From assembly GCF_014596465.1 (NCBI RefSeq), contig NZ_MECK01000035.1, forward strand, positions 16,652 to 80,651: 64,000 nt of DNA, in the 5' to 3' direction. Position 1 is the stretch's first letter. Every line of letters begins with the position of its first letter. The position numbers and the translations under genes are program-made. The DNA comes from Streptomyces sp. CBMA123 (lineage in GTDB: Bacteria > Actinomycetota > Actinomycetes > Streptomycetales > Streptomycetaceae). Below the pieces are notes generated by a model. The model was not told the origin of the DNA and did no database searches. It saw only the letters and a list, made by a program, of their open reading frames with translations. Shown here in pieces: positions 40,892 to 49,970 of the stretch.

Positions 40892-41277
40892 TACGCGGCC
40901 TTCTGTCCGGCCCGGGCCGCGAGGTAACGCATGCGCCGGCCGCAGAGCTGGGAGATCGCCGCATCGGGCCCGGCGCATCGTGGTGGTGCCCTGTGGAACG
41001 CCCCGTGCAGGTCTTCCGCCGCGCGCCAGAGGTGGGTGACGGCGGTACGGACACGACCACCGGCAGCGGAGTAGTCCCCGTGGTCGAGCGCGATGGCCAG
41101 CGCCTTCGTGCGCCTGGCGAGTTCGAGGGCATCAGCGTGCAGCTGGTCGATGTCTCCTCGCACCGCGTGCTGCTCGGCCGGGGCCGCGGCCCCGGTGGTG
41201 GTGACGGCCATGGAGAGAGTCCGATCCGAATCCGCCGGGACGGGGCCGGCGGCGAAGAGGTGCCGGGAGCCGTTCAT
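40891..41277 (-). CDS. Small helical protein of the transfer operon
   Basis: ATG 41277 overlaps the VirB4-like stop (ATGA) and the product is 128 residues. It is Ala-rich and helical (GDIDQLHADALELARRTKAL; VRTAVTHLWRAAEDLHGAF) without membrane segments. No family is recognised. The position between VirB4-like and coupling-protein genes, with overlaps on both sides, marks it as a transfer accessory protein. Confidence 0.6.
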   Translation of the reverse strand: MNGSRHLFAAGPVPADSDRTLSMAVTTTGAAAPAEQHAVRGDIDQLHADALELARRTKALAIALDHGDYSAAGGRVRTAVTHLWRAAEDLHGAFHRAPPRCAGPDAAISQLCGRRMRYLAARAGQKAA

Positions 41278-42710
41278 GCGGCTTCCGGGTAGCTGGAGGA
41301 GACGTCGGTCATCGACCCGGAGGAGAAGCACAGGTGCTGCTCGGCTTCCACCAGGAGGTGCTGAACAGCCGGGTAGATCACCTCTCCGACCACCCACAGC
41401 GCGATCCCCCGGCGCAGGCGGGTGATGTGATCCGCCGTCCACGAGGGCAGCCCCAGTCTGGCGACGGTGGCTTCCGCTTCGGCCTTTTTCATCGAGTAAA
41501 TGACCACGGTATCGGCCATTTTCAACGCCGCCTGAGTTTCCGGGGAGTCGTCGATATCCGACAGGTGGTGGACAATGAAGATGCACGACAAGCCCAGGCC
41601 GCGAGCGAACTTCAAGAACTTTTCGAGCAGGGCCGCCAATTGCGGAGTGCCGAGAATGTGCCACGCTTCTTCGGCGATGAGAATGCGCTTGCGCTGGCTG
41701 TAGCGGCGGCAGCCCGTCGCCGGGTTCGGACCCACCTCCCAGGCTCCGGAGTCCGCATCGACCACCACACGCTCGTGCTGGCTCGGTTCGGTCCCGCACT
41801 CGCACAGAGGCCGCAGCCACACCTCTTCGAGGAACACCGAGATCACGGCGACCAGGATCGTCATGGCGACACCGCCGGACGGGACCTTGGTGAGGTCGAA
41901 GACGACCATGTCGGTGTCGAGGCCCACGCCGAGGCTGGTCGGCCCGTCGAGCATGCCGACGAGGTCGCCCGTCGAGTCCTGCTCGCTGCCGCACAGCCGG
42001 TCGAGGACGTAGGACGCTTCCAGTCCGTCAGCGAGGAGTTCGTCCCGCGTCCGCTTCTTGGCGATGGCGTCGGACTCCTCTGGGGCCCGGAGCGATTCGG
42101 CGACGTCGGCCAGCACCGGCGTGCGGCCGAGGGCGTCCGCCCGGTGGTGGGCCCGGCGGATCGCGATCCGCAGGGCGGAGCCAGCGAACTCGTCCAGCGG
42201 CTTGCCCAGGCCGAGCTCAACGATCGTCCTGACCAGCTCGACCTGCCGCTTGCCCGCGATGGCGGGGTCCATGGGGTTGATGCAGGACGCCCCGGTCGCG
42301 CCGCCCGGGGCGAACTTCACGGGCGCCTTGCCGGTGAGCGAGCGGCCGAGCGCGGCCCATTCGCCCTCTTCCCTTTCCTTCTGTTCCTTCGTGTCAAGAA
42401 CCACGACCTTCCTGCCAAGGCGAATTTGCCGGGCGGCGTAGGTTTTGGTGAGAGAACTCTTTCCGCGGCCGGTATCGCCCATGACGATCATATTTCCGCC
42501 GGGCAGCCCGTCGCCGAATGCACTGAAAGGGCAGTAAATGAATGCCTTTCCGGAATACAGTTCACGGCCGATGATCGCGCCCGCGCTGCCCAGGGTCGGC
42601 GGCGCCACAGGCAGGTACAGGGCCTGGCTGGTGGTTGTCTCCGTGTAGAGCGGACGGCGCACGGTCTGGTGAATCGGGGACAGCGGGGCGAGGGTGAGCA
42701 GCTCGGTCAC
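41274..42710 (-). CDS. VirB4/TraC-like conjugation ATPase
   Basis: GTG 42710 overlaps the SCO6880-like stop (GTGA); 478 residues. Walker A VMGDTGRGKSSLTK (77-90), a KVVVLDTKEQ segment, and a late Walker B region RILIAEEAWHILGT followed by GLGLSCIFIVHHLSDID match the C-terminal ATPase domain of VirB4-type proteins that power channel assembly. The N-terminal domain is short compared with Gram-negative VirB4, as is usual in actinobacterial systems. Confidence 0.88.
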   Translation of the reverse strand: MTELLTLAPLSPIHQTVRRPLYTETTTSQALYLPVAPPTLGSAGAIIGRELYSGKAFIYCPFSAFGDGLPGGNMIVMGDTGRGKSSLTKTYAARQIRLGRKVVVLDTKEQKEREEGEWAALGRSLTGKAPVKFAPGGATGASCINPMDPAIAGKRQVELVRTIVELGLGKPLDEFAGSALRIAIRRAHHRADALGRTPVLADVAESLRAPEESDAIAKKRTRDELLADGLEASYVLDRLCGSEQDSTGDLVGMLDGPTSLGVGLDTDMVVFDLTKVPSGGVAMTILVAVISVFLEEVWLRPLCECGTEPSQHERVVVDADSGAWEVGPNPATGCRRYSQRKRILIAEEAWHILGTPQLAALLEKFLKFARGLGLSCIFIVHHLSDIDDSPETQAALKMADTVVIYSMKKAEAEATVARLGLPSWTADHITRLRRGIALWVVGEVIYPAVQHLLVEAEQHLCFSSGSMTDVSSSYPEAA

Positions 42711-44236
42711 TTGATGCCTCCGGCGAACGGCAGGGTGTTGGCGAAGGCGCGGCCGTGTTCGAGGTCGAGCCACTCGATCCGCAGGCCGCCCGCGTTGCGG
42801 GCACGGGAAGCCGTCGTCCGCTTGGTGCGCTCCAGCTCTTCGGCGCTGCGGGCGGAGATGGTGATGTAGCCGACGACCGCCGAGCCGGCCGCGCCGGACG
42901 CGGCGAGGGCCATGCCGCGCGAACCGGTGGCACTCGCGGCGATCTGGTCGCGGGGGTCGATGTTCTTGCCGCGCTGGCGGTTCCTGGCCATCTCGGCCTG
43001 GTTGTTCGTGTCCTCCGCCAGCATGCGTTCCACGGCCTTGTCGTTCGGCTCCAGTTGCTGCGTGACGGAGAAGGTGCGGATCACGTCCGGCATCCCGATC
43101 AGCAGGGGCGACAGGAACCCGGGGCCGACTGGCGTGGTAGGCCAGGCCGCCACGTAGGCCGTCGCGTGGTACCAGCTCTCGGTGCTCCCCGCCGCGCGGG
43201 TGGCCAGGTGCGTTCCGTGGCGGACATCGACGTTGCGGGGGAAGGCGTGGGCCCGCGGGAGGTCGGTGTCCCAGATGGCGTGGTCAGGGTCGTACGAGTT
43301 GCGGATGAGGGCCGTCAGCTTGCCCTCGTCCAGGGGCGCGACCACCGAGAGGTCGGCGTCCTCTGCACGGGACCACAGCTCGTCCAGGTACATCGCCATC
43401 GCGGCGGCGATCCCGTCGTCACCCGTTCCTCGTGCCGCACCCTCGGCTGCCAGGTCCCGGGTGAACTTCGCGTGGATGGTGATGTAGTAGCGGTGTTCCT
43501 CCGCCGAGGTAGACACCGCGCGGGCCAGGACGTCGTAGGAGTCCTTGAGCCACTGCGGGGCGTTGGCCGTGGCCGCCGACTCGTCGCGCTGCGAGACGAA
43601 CCGCTGGTGGGCGTAGGGGTCGCTCTTCACCTGTCGGGCGAGGACCTGAATCCGCTTCACCGGGTGTTCCTCGACGTTGCCGAACGCATCGAGCAACTCG
43701 CCCCACCTTTCCAACGCGACGACCTGTTCCCCGGTGTCCTTGCCGCCCAGTCCGGGCGAGGTGACCTCCAGCGCGGCGGTGACGCAGCCGGCTTCCGGCT
43801 GGAGGACGACGACGGCCTGCTGCCCGCGGACCGTGACCGGCACCCACGTCATGCCGGCGATGCCCTCGGGCTCCGCCAGCGCGGCGTCCGGAGGCGTGCC
43901 ATCCCGTCGAACGCCCGCCTCGACGGCGGGCGACACCCAGACGCCGCCGGTGCGGCGGAGCGCCTTGCGGTGGTAGCGGTTGATCCGCCACCAGCGGTAG
44001 AGGGAGCGCCGCTGTGACGTGCCCTTCGGCCGGTAGGGGGCGTAGACGATCGCCAGGGCGATCAGGATCGGTGCCACCAGGCCGGTCGCTGCGAGGGCCG
44101 TCACGCCGCTAAACGCGAAGCCGAGCAGGAGGCCGGTGACGGCGCCGCTGCCGAGAACGACCTGTTCGCCGAGGTCGCGGCGGCCCACCAGGCCCGTGGG
44201 GCGGTGTTTTCCGAACTGATACGTACGAGTCGACAT
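42707..44236 (-). CDS. SCO6880-like type IV secretion protein
   Basis: The 509-residue product has two N-terminal membrane helices (about 28-48 and 50-67) and a large soluble domain (SPAVEAGVRRDG; EEHRYYITIHAKFTRD; RTFSVTQQLEP), the layout of SCO6880-type proteins found beside VirB4-like ATPases in Streptomyces elements. They appear to combine a VirB3/PrgI-like membrane part with a domain related to the VirB4 N-terminus. It lies between the TrbL/VirB6-like and VirB4-like genes, three bases after the former ends. Confidence 0.82.
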   Translation of the reverse strand: MSTRTYQFGKHRPTGLVGRRDLGEQVVLGSGAVTGLLLGFAFSGVTALAATGLVAPILIALAIVYAPYRPKGTSQRRSLYRWWRINRYHRKALRRTGGVWVSPAVEAGVRRDGTPPDAALAEPEGIAGMTWVPVTVRGQQAVVVLQPEAGCVTAALEVTSPGLGGKDTGEQVVALERWGELLDAFGNVEEHPVKRIQVLARQVKSDPYAHQRFVSQRDESAATANAPQWLKDSYDVLARAVSTSAEEHRYYITIHAKFTRDLAAEGAARGTGDDGIAAAMAMYLDELWSRAEDADLSVVAPLDEGKLTALIRNSYDPDHAIWDTDLPRAHAFPRNVDVRHGTHLATRAAGSTESWYHATAYVAAWPTTPVGPGFLSPLLIGMPDVIRTFSVTQQLEPNDKAVERMLAEDTNNQAEMARNRQRGKNIDPRDQIAASATGSRGMALAASGAAGSAVVGYITISARSAEELERTKRTTASRARNAGGLRIEWLDLEHGRAFANTLPFAGGIK

Positions 44237-44239
44237 GGT

Positions 44240-46222
44240 TCATCGGTCCTTGCTGGGGTCCGGTCGGCCGGGGGCCTGTCCGCCGGTCGGCCGCGACTGC
44301 GGCGTGGGCGAGACGGTGGGCCCGGAGCCCGGGTTGGTTCCTGGTGCGGGGGAGGGGGAGGAGTGCGCCGCTGGCGGGCGGGGCGTCGGTGCCGCCGAGG
44401 GCAGCGGTGCCGGGGCGGTTGCTGCCGGGGGCGGAGCCTGCGGCGGGAGCGGTCGTGCGGTGACCGGAGCAGACGGGGGGCCGGCGAACTCGTCCCAGTT
44501 CAGCGCCATCCGGGCCCGCGGTGCCGAGGGCTGGGCCGGAGCCTGGCCAACGACCGGGGCGGAACTCGTGCCCTGTGGGCGGGCGGTGGCCGGAGCGCCG
44601 GGGGCGGTGTTGCCGCCAGGTTGAGCCGGGGCGGGGCCGACGACCGGGCCGGAGGTTGCTTCCGCAGGACGGGCAGCGTCCGGAGTGCCGGAAGAGGCGT
44701 GACTGCTGGCGGCGGACCAGTCCGGCGTTGAGCCGACGACCGGGCCGGAGGAGGTACCTTCCGGGCTGGCGATGGCCGGAGCCTCGGAGGCGGCGTGCCC
44801 GTTGGCCGCGGACCAGTCCGGGGCCGAACCGACGACCGGGCCGGAGGAAGTGCCCTCCGGGTGGCCGGCCGGGACACCCGGTGCCCCGGTGTGGCCGTTG
44901 CTCTCGGGCTGCCCCTGGGGCTGCTCGGAGCCGAGGCCGCCGTTAGCGACGTCGGCACCCTGCGCGCCGGGTGAGCTGGCGGCCTTGTTCTTCGCCACGT
45001 CGAACCCGGCCTTGGCCACGGCCGCCGCAGCGGCAACGGGCCCACCTGCGGCGGCAGTTCCGCCGCCCATCTTGGCCCCGGCCCCGGCTGCCTTGGCGCC
45101 TGCGGACTTCCCGCCGCCGACCACGGCGTCCTGCACCCGGGAGTTGATCGCCCTGTTCGCGTGCTGGCCAGGACCGTCGATCGCAGCCGCCGGGCCGGAG
45201 GACTGGGCCGCCTTCCGGTCGTGGTGGAGCTGAGCCATCTGGTCACCGAAGGCCGGCACCCACTTGTAGAGCGTGGCGCTCGCGAAGACGGCGAGCAGGA
45301 GGATCAGCGCGCCGATCAGCGTCTTGGAGACCGCGTCGGACATGGACCCCGTGCTATCGCTGAGGACCGCGCCGCCCAAGCCCAGCAGGGCGAAGAGGAC
45401 CGGCTTGCTGAGCCCGACGGCGAAGATGCCGCCGAACCACTTCTTGCTCTTGTTCCACAGGTCGCGGTCGACCAGACCGGCGTTCACGACGGGACCGAGC
45501 GCGACGGCCACGTAGATCGCGGCACCACGGATCAACAGCTCGATCCACATCAGCAGCGCACCGGCCATCATGATCAGGTTGACGACCAGCAACTGCCCCA
45601 CGCCATCGGTCGGGTTGGCTGCCATGACCGTGAGGATGTTCTCCAGGAAGGGCTTGAAGTTGCTTGTCGCGTAGGGCTCGAAGACGGCTGTGACCTCGTC
45701 AATCGCCTTGAGCAGCAGCGCGATGGCCCCCGGCGTCAGCGCGTTGACGATGAACTGGAGGACCAAAAAGCCGATCGCCTCGCCCACGGCGGTGGTGATG
45801 CTGACCCCACGGACCGCCCGCTTGGCCACGGCGATCAGCCACAGGGCCACGGTGAGCAGGCTGGAGGCAGCGAAGATGATCGCGTACTGCTTCAGGAAGC
45901 CGGGCGACGTGAGGTCAACCTTCGTCGTGTTCTGGATCAGCTCCAGCATCTTGCGGAGGAACCAGATGTTGGCCTCCGTCAGCTTCTGCAGCAGGAAGCC
46001 GAGCGGGTCTTTGACGAAGTCGATCGCGGCCTTCGCCTCGCACACCATCGGGATGTAGCAGAAGATGGAGTCCGCCCTGGCGGCCGGGATGAAGAAGAAC
46101 CCGATGACCACGTTGACCATGGCGATGGTCCGGAGCCTCCGCTGCCAGCGGCCCGGTGCGCTCTGCTCGACCCGCAGCAGGCCGGGAGCGTCGTCACGCA
46201 GTCGCAGGCGCATTGTCGACAC
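44240..46222 (-). CDS. TrbL/VirB6-like polytopic channel protein
   Basis: A 660-residue protein with a signal-like first helix (about 32-49), several further membrane helices between about 110 and 320 and a disordered Pro/Ala/Gly-rich tail of about 300 residues. The tail repeats a GTSSGPVVG-type unit four times (about residues 456-560). This matches TrbL/VirB6-type proteins that form the inner-membrane pore. GTG 46222 (MSTM) or ATG 46213 can start it; it overlaps the VirB8-like gene by 29 bases. Confidence 0.82.
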   Translation of the reverse strand: MSTMRLRLRDDAPGLLRVEQSAPGRWQRRLRTIAMVNVVIGFFFIPAARADSIFCYIPMVCEAKAAIDFVKDPLGFLLQKLTEANIWFLRKMLELIQNTTKVDLTSPGFLKQYAIIFAASSLLTVALWLIAVAKRAVRGVSITTAVGEAIGFLVLQFIVNALTPGAIALLLKAIDEVTAVFEPYATSNFKPFLENILTVMAANPTDGVGQLLVVNLIMMAGALLMWIELLIRGAAIYVAVALGPVVNAGLVDRDLWNKSKKWFGGIFAVGLSKPVLFALLGLGGAVLSDSTGSMSDAVSKTLIGALILLLAVFASATLYKWVPAFGDQMAQLHHDRKAAQSSGPAAAIDGPGQHANRAINSRVQDAVVGGGKSAGAKAAGAGAKMGGGTAAAGGPVAAAAAVAKAGFDVAKNKAASSPGAQGADVANGGLGSEQPQGQPESNGHTGAPGVPAGHPEGTSSGPVVGSAPDWSAANGHAASEAPAIASPEGTSSGPVVGSTPDWSAASSHASSGTPDAARPAEATSGPVVGPAPAQPGGNTAPGAPATARPQGTSSAPVVGQAPAQPSAPRARMALNWDEFAGPPSAPVTARPLPPQAPPPAATAPAPLPSAAPTPRPPAAHSSPSPAPGTNPGSGPTVSPTPQSRPTGGQAPGRPDPSKDR

Positions 46223-47504
46223 CCCCCACCGTGGCGAAGCTGTCGGCCGAGTCCGCCTGCTGCATCGCGGGCGGCGACGGAACGAGCGGTGCGGACGGCG
46301 TGACGGCGGTGGTCTTCCACGTGCCGTCGATCCAGACGAGGTCCACGGTCATCCGCAGGAAGGCGACCTGCGGACGGCGGGTCTCGTCCTTGCCCGCGAC
46401 CCCGCCGGCCGACGCGGTCCACAGCTCGATGCTCGCGGCCTGGTCGGTGCAGGAGATGGTGCGGGTCGCCAGGACGGCCGTCCGCGTGATCAGCTCGCTG
46501 CCGTCCGCCGACTTGCCGTCCGTCCCGACCCCACGGTTCTCCGTGACCAGGCGGGCCGTGGCATCCGAGTCCGAGGTGACCGACCCCAGCACGCTCGGTG
46601 CTGCGGTGGCCGCCAGCATCTGGCGCCGCCAGTCGCTGTCGGTGAAGAACCGCGCGTCGCCGTACAGCATGACGGCACTGACCGCAGCAGCCCGGGCCCC
46701 GCTCTCGTTCTGCTCGTAGGGTGCGGGGAAGCCGTCCGGCCGCATCGCGCCGGTCACGACCGGATCGTCCGCAGCGGCCGGCGCGTAGCCGGAGAAGTCT
46801 CCGGCTACGTTGGACGCCTGCCGCGCGTCGATCGGCGCGACCAGCCCCGCCGAGCTCGAACTGTCCTTGAGCTTCCAGTCGTTGGACTCCCAGACCAGGG
46901 TGACCGTCACCGACTGGTACCCCGCTACCGGGGTCGCGTGCCCGGCCGCGCTGCCGCGGACCGTCGTGGTCCACAGCCGGACCATGGCCCCCTGGTCGTC
47001 GTAGCCCAGGACACGGGCGGAGAGGACGCCGGTACGGGCGATGGTCTGATCGGCGGAGACCTCCGGGGTGTCACCCCGGAGGGAGGCGACCGCCTGAGTG
47101 GCGGCCAGATCTGCCTTCTTGCTGGCCGAGTCGGCGGCGTCCCGGGCGGCCATGGCCGCCACGGCGTTGTGCCGCCGCTCGCTGTTCGTCAGGAAGGCGG
47201 TGCTGCCGCTGACGACGGTGTAGTTGGCCGCCGCTGCCTTCGCGCCGGTCTGCGTGTGCGGGTAGCCCACGGGGACACCGTCGACCTCCCGGGCCCGTTC
47301 CGCGTTCACCCGGGGGGCCGGGTGGGCGGGTGAAGACGCCAAGGGAGCGGATGCGGACGGGGTGCCGGTGGTGAGGCTGACGATCACCCCGGCCACGGTG
47401 ACGACCGCGACCCCGCCGACAGCAAGGCCCAAGAGCTTCGCGGCGGACCGAGGCGGACCGGCCGCTCGTGAAGAATCGTTTCTCCTACGGGATCGGGAGG
47501 CCAT
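46194..47504 (-). CDS. VirB8/TrbF-like protein with two NTF2-like halves
   Basis: A 436-residue protein with one membrane helix (about 23-45) and two similar extracellular units. The first (about 80-215) ends VTVTLVWESNDWKLKD and the second (about 270-410) ends MTVDLVWIDGTWKTT, the characteristic last strand of NTF2-like VirB8 folds. Tandem VirB8-like domains are known in Gram-positive conjugation (TcpC type). It would form the ring outside the membrane. Confidence 0.8.
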   Translation of the reverse strand: MASRSRRRNDSSRAAGPPRSAAKLLGLAVGGVAVVTVAGVIVSLTTGTPSASAPLASSPAHPAPRVNAERAREVDGVPVGYPHTQTGAKAAAANYTVVSGSTAFLTNSERRHNAVAAMAARDAADSASKKADLAATQAVASLRGDTPEVSADQTIARTGVLSARVLGYDDQGAMVRLWTTTVRGSAAGHATPVAGYQSVTVTLVWESNDWKLKDSSSSAGLVAPIDARQASNVAGDFSGYAPAAADDPVVTGAMRPDGFPAPYEQNESGARAAAVSAVMLYGDARFFTDSDWRRQMLAATAAPSVLGSVTSDSDATARLVTENRGVGTDGKSADGSELITRTAVLATRTISCTDQAASIELWTASAGGVAGKDETRRPQVAFLRMTVDLVWIDGTWKTTAVTPSAPLVPSPPAMQQADSADSFATVGGVDNAPATA

Positions 47505-47507
47505 AGG

Positions 47508-47846
47508 TCACACGCCCATGCCGTAGGTGATGCCGAAGATCGTGCCGAAGGACGCCACCAGGAAGACGACGGTCAGGCCGCCGACCATCATGCCCTTGCC
47601 GCGCGAACTCTCCATCGTGGAGTGGCCCTCGCCGAACCACCCCTTGGACTTCGCGACGCCCGCGAGGAACGCGCCGGCTCCGATGACGAGGGTGACGGCG
47701 GCGATGACCCCGAGGATCACCTTCGCCGTGGTGCCCAGCTTCCCGAAGGGGCCCCAGTCCGGGGTGACGCCCGAGACGACGTCGGCACCCGCGGCGAGGG
47801 TGGTGTGCAGGGACGGATCGGCAGCGGCAGACAGGAGGTTGTACAT
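47508..47846 (-). CDS. Small two-helix membrane protein (VirB2-like candidate)
   Basis: The 112-residue product has two membrane helices (about 40-62 and 88-108) and short loops with GKGMMVGG. In size and topology it resembles pilin-like VirB2/TrbC subunits and the small integral membrane proteins of Gram-positive systems. No signal peptide cleavage site is clear. It lies between the VirB8-like gene (3 bp away) and the lytic enzyme gene. Confidence 0.6.
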   Translation of the reverse strand: MYNLLSAAADPSLHTTLAAGADVVSGVTPDWGPFGKLGTTAKVILGVIAAVTLVIGAGAFLAGVAKSKGWFGEGHSTMESSRGKGMMVGGLTVVFLVASFGTIFGITYGMGV

Positions 47847-47894
47847 TTTCAGACCCTTTGGTGCTTGAGGGGTGGATTAGGGAATTTGCGATGA

Positions 47895-48881
47895 TCAGCC
47901 GATATGCCGCATCGCGGTGATGGTGTTGGCTGGCCCCGCCGAGCCGGTCCACTGGGCGAGCGGAGTGAGCCGTACGACTGCTCCTGTGTGCGGCGCCTCG
48001 ATGACCTGGCCGTCGCCGGCGTACATCCCGACGTGTCCAGGAGACGCCGCACTTCCGTCCGAGCCAGGAGTGAACAGCAGGTCCCCCGGGGCGAGTTGGG
48101 ACACGCTCGCCACGGCTGTGCCGGAATTGACCTGGTCGTAGGTCGTCCGCGGAAGATTCACGCCGACCGAGCCCCAGGCCATCTTGGTGAGCGAGGAGCA
48201 GTCGCAGCCGTCCGAACCCGCATACGGTGAGACGCAGTTGCCGCCCCACTGGTACCAAGTCCCCAAGGCCGTCTTCGCGGCGGCCACCGCCCGAGCGGCG
48301 CCACCACTGCCCGGGGCGTTCGGCGAGACACCGTCCGCCCACTTCGCCGCCAGGTCGCGGATGTTGCGGACGTAGTCGCGGGTCTCCTGATACGGAGGGA
48401 TGCCGCCGTACTTGATCACGGCCCCGCTGCCCGCGTTGTACGCGGCGAGCATGTTCTCCGTGGAGTCCCCCGCTACGCCCTTGACCTCGTCGGCCAAGAC
48501 GCAGTCGTAGCGGGCCTGCGCGGCGACGGCGTCGCCCGGGTTGAAGACGTCACCGCCCTGGCCGTACTGGGCCCAGGTCGCGGGCATGAACTGCGCGATC
48601 CCTTGGGCGCCAGCCGGAGACACGGCCTTGGCGTCGAAGTTGGACTCGGTGTAGAGCTGTGCCGCCAGGAGCGAGGCCGTCACCTGCGGGCACTGGCCCG
48701 CGTTCTTGTTGACGAGGTCGCGGACCCAGCCGGGAACGGGTGCGTCCGTTGCGATTCCGCCGCCCGGGCCGGTCTCCTTGGCGGAAGCGCTGTCGGCGCC
48801 GCCGAAGGTGGTCAGCAGGGCGACGCCCGCGACGAACATGGCTGAGACGAGGCCCAGGCCGAACTGAGTGCCCTTGTTCAT
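47895..48881 (-). CDS. Bifunctional lytic transglycosylase and NlpC/P60 peptidase
   Basis: ATG 48881 gives 328 residues. A signal or anchor helix (about 7-27) leads to an SLT domain with LYTESNFDAKAVS (catalytic E79) and GIAQFMPATW, and an NlpC/P60 domain with CDCSSLTKMAW (catalytic C228) and SPGHVGMYAG (His). It would cut both glycan and peptide bonds of the cell wall to let the channel through, the role of VirB1-type proteins. Confidence 0.93.
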   Translation of the reverse strand: MNKGTQFGLGLVSAMFVAGVALLTTFGGADSASAKETGPGGGIATDAPVPGWVRDLVNKNAGQCPQVTASLLAAQLYTESNFDAKAVSPAGAQGIAQFMPATWAQYGQGGDVFNPGDAVAAQARYDCVLADEVKGVAGDSTENMLAAYNAGSGAVIKYGGIPPYQETRDYVRNIRDLAAKWADGVSPNAPGSGGAARAVAAAKTALGTWYQWGGNCVSPYAGSDGCDCSSLTKMAWGSVGVNLPRTTYDQVNSGTAVASVSQLAPGDLLFTPGSDGSAASPGHVGMYAGDGQVIEAPHTGAVVRLTPLAQWTGSAGPANTITAMRHIG

Positions 48882-48891
48882 CGCGGCCCCG

Positions 48892-49494
48892 TCACGCCCA
48901 GGGCAGGGCGGTGACCCGCCAGCCCTGGGAGGTGTGTTCGAGCCGCAGGGCGAGCTGTTCGCCGCTCCGCTGCTCGGGTCCGGAGGCCGGGGCCGTGGTG
49001 AGGGTGTAGCCCACCCGGACCAGGGCGACGGACTGAGTAGGTGCCGGGGCGCCGTCGGGAACCGCGCTGGAGGTGATCTCGACCGTCTGCCGGGCCTTCT
49101 CGGCGCGGAGCGTGGCCCACGCCGCGTCCTGGCCGGGTCGCTTCTGGCTGAGGATGGCCACCAGGTCGCCCGATGCGAGCTGGGAGGCGCGGGCCCCGGC
49201 ATCGGCGAACGAGCTGTCCTTGCCGTCGCGGGCGTCGTGCTCGGCGTAGGCCGTGGTGAACGCCCGCGCGGCCTGCTCGACATTTGCCGGCAGGGAGGTG
49301 CTCGGCGGTGTGGCCGAACTCTGTGCGGCCGGGACCGTGGTCACCTCCGTGCTGCTCGCCGAGACGGTGTTCGGCTGCGCGGTGGAGGGGCGGGAAGCGC
49401 CCGGTCCGCTGGAGCAGCCGGCGGAGAGCGCGGCCAGGGTGCCGACGACGCCCACGGCTGCGGATATGCGTATGAAGCGGCTGGATCGGGGCAT
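48892..49494 (-). CDS. Lipoprotein of the transfer operon
   Basis: The 200-residue product has a signal peptide with a lipobox LSAGC (about 23-27), a Ser/Thr/Pro-rich spacer and a C-terminal NTF2-like domain (AARAFTTAYAEHD; VRVGYTLTTAPAS; LRLEHTSQGWRVTALPW). The fold resembles the VirB8-like units of the neighbour and is anchored by lipid outside the membrane. It is the first gene of the transfer operon, 10 bp upstream of the lytic enzyme. Confidence 0.8.
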   Translation of the reverse strand: MPRSSRFIRISAAVGVVGTLAALSAGCSSGPGASRPSTAQPNTVSASSTEVTTVPAAQSSATPPSTSLPANVEQAARAFTTAYAEHDARDGKDSSFADAGARASQLASGDLVAILSQKRPGQDAAWATLRAEKARQTVEITSSAVPDGAPAPTQSVALVRVGYTLTTAPASGPEQRSGEQLALRLEHTSQGWRVTALPWA

Positions 49495-49534
49495 GCGGAA
49501 TCCACAATCTTGGTGCGAGGGATTTTGAGAGATC

Positions 49535-49601
49535 GGGTGTTGCGGCCCCAGGGGGGTGGGGGCCGCAACACCCCTTCGCAGAGGAGGGGGATTGCCTCTG
49601 C
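49535..49601 (-). promoter_or_regulatory. Two hairpins in the leader of the transfer operon
   Basis: A perfect 15-bp stem (49535-49549/49559-49573) and a 7-bp stem GCAGAGG/CCTCTGC (49578-49584/49595-49601) lie 41-107 bp before the lipoprotein start. They could be an attenuator or a terminator for transcription from upstream. The first hairpin's outer strand contains GCAACACC on the plus strand, like the loop of the accessory modules, but the rest differs. Confidence 0.55.
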
Positions 49602-49915
49602 GGGCTTTATCGGCGGTTCGACGCCGTAGAATTCGCGGACAGGGCGGCTACATGCCGTGCCGTTCCGTTCCGTAGGCTGTTCACGGGAGCTGTCGGAAGA
49701 CCTTCGTCCAGGTCAGATGCCGATTCCAGCGCCTGCCGACCTGTGACATAGGTCGGGGGCGCTGCGCGCAAATCGGTAACTCATATCAAGGCCATCAGCC
49801 CCTCTCGGGAAAATGGAAGCCCGGCAAGCAGGCTCCGGCGGGCCGAAAATCGCCTTGTGGCGTTGGCCGTGCCTAAATCCTCACAGAGGTCTGCGGACAA
49901 CTCGAATCAGCAAAA
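49602..49915. other. Intergenic region upstream of the transfer operon
   Basis: No gene is seen. It should hold the promoter of the transfer operon. An inverted repeat CCGACCT/AGGTCGG (49736-49742/49750-49756) with a 7-bp spacer is a possible operator. Confidence 0.5.
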
Positions 49916-49952
49916 AAGCCGGAACCTAATTCCAGGAATTAGGTTCCGGCTT
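49916..49952 (-). terminator. Terminator of the gene at 49971
   Basis: A perfect 18-bp stem (AAGCCGGAACC... with its complement) with a one-base centre and, on the minus strand, a T-run from the AAAAAA at 49912-49917. This is a classical intrinsic terminator. Confidence 0.9.
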
Positions 49953-49970
49953 CTTGGCCGCGAGGGTGTT

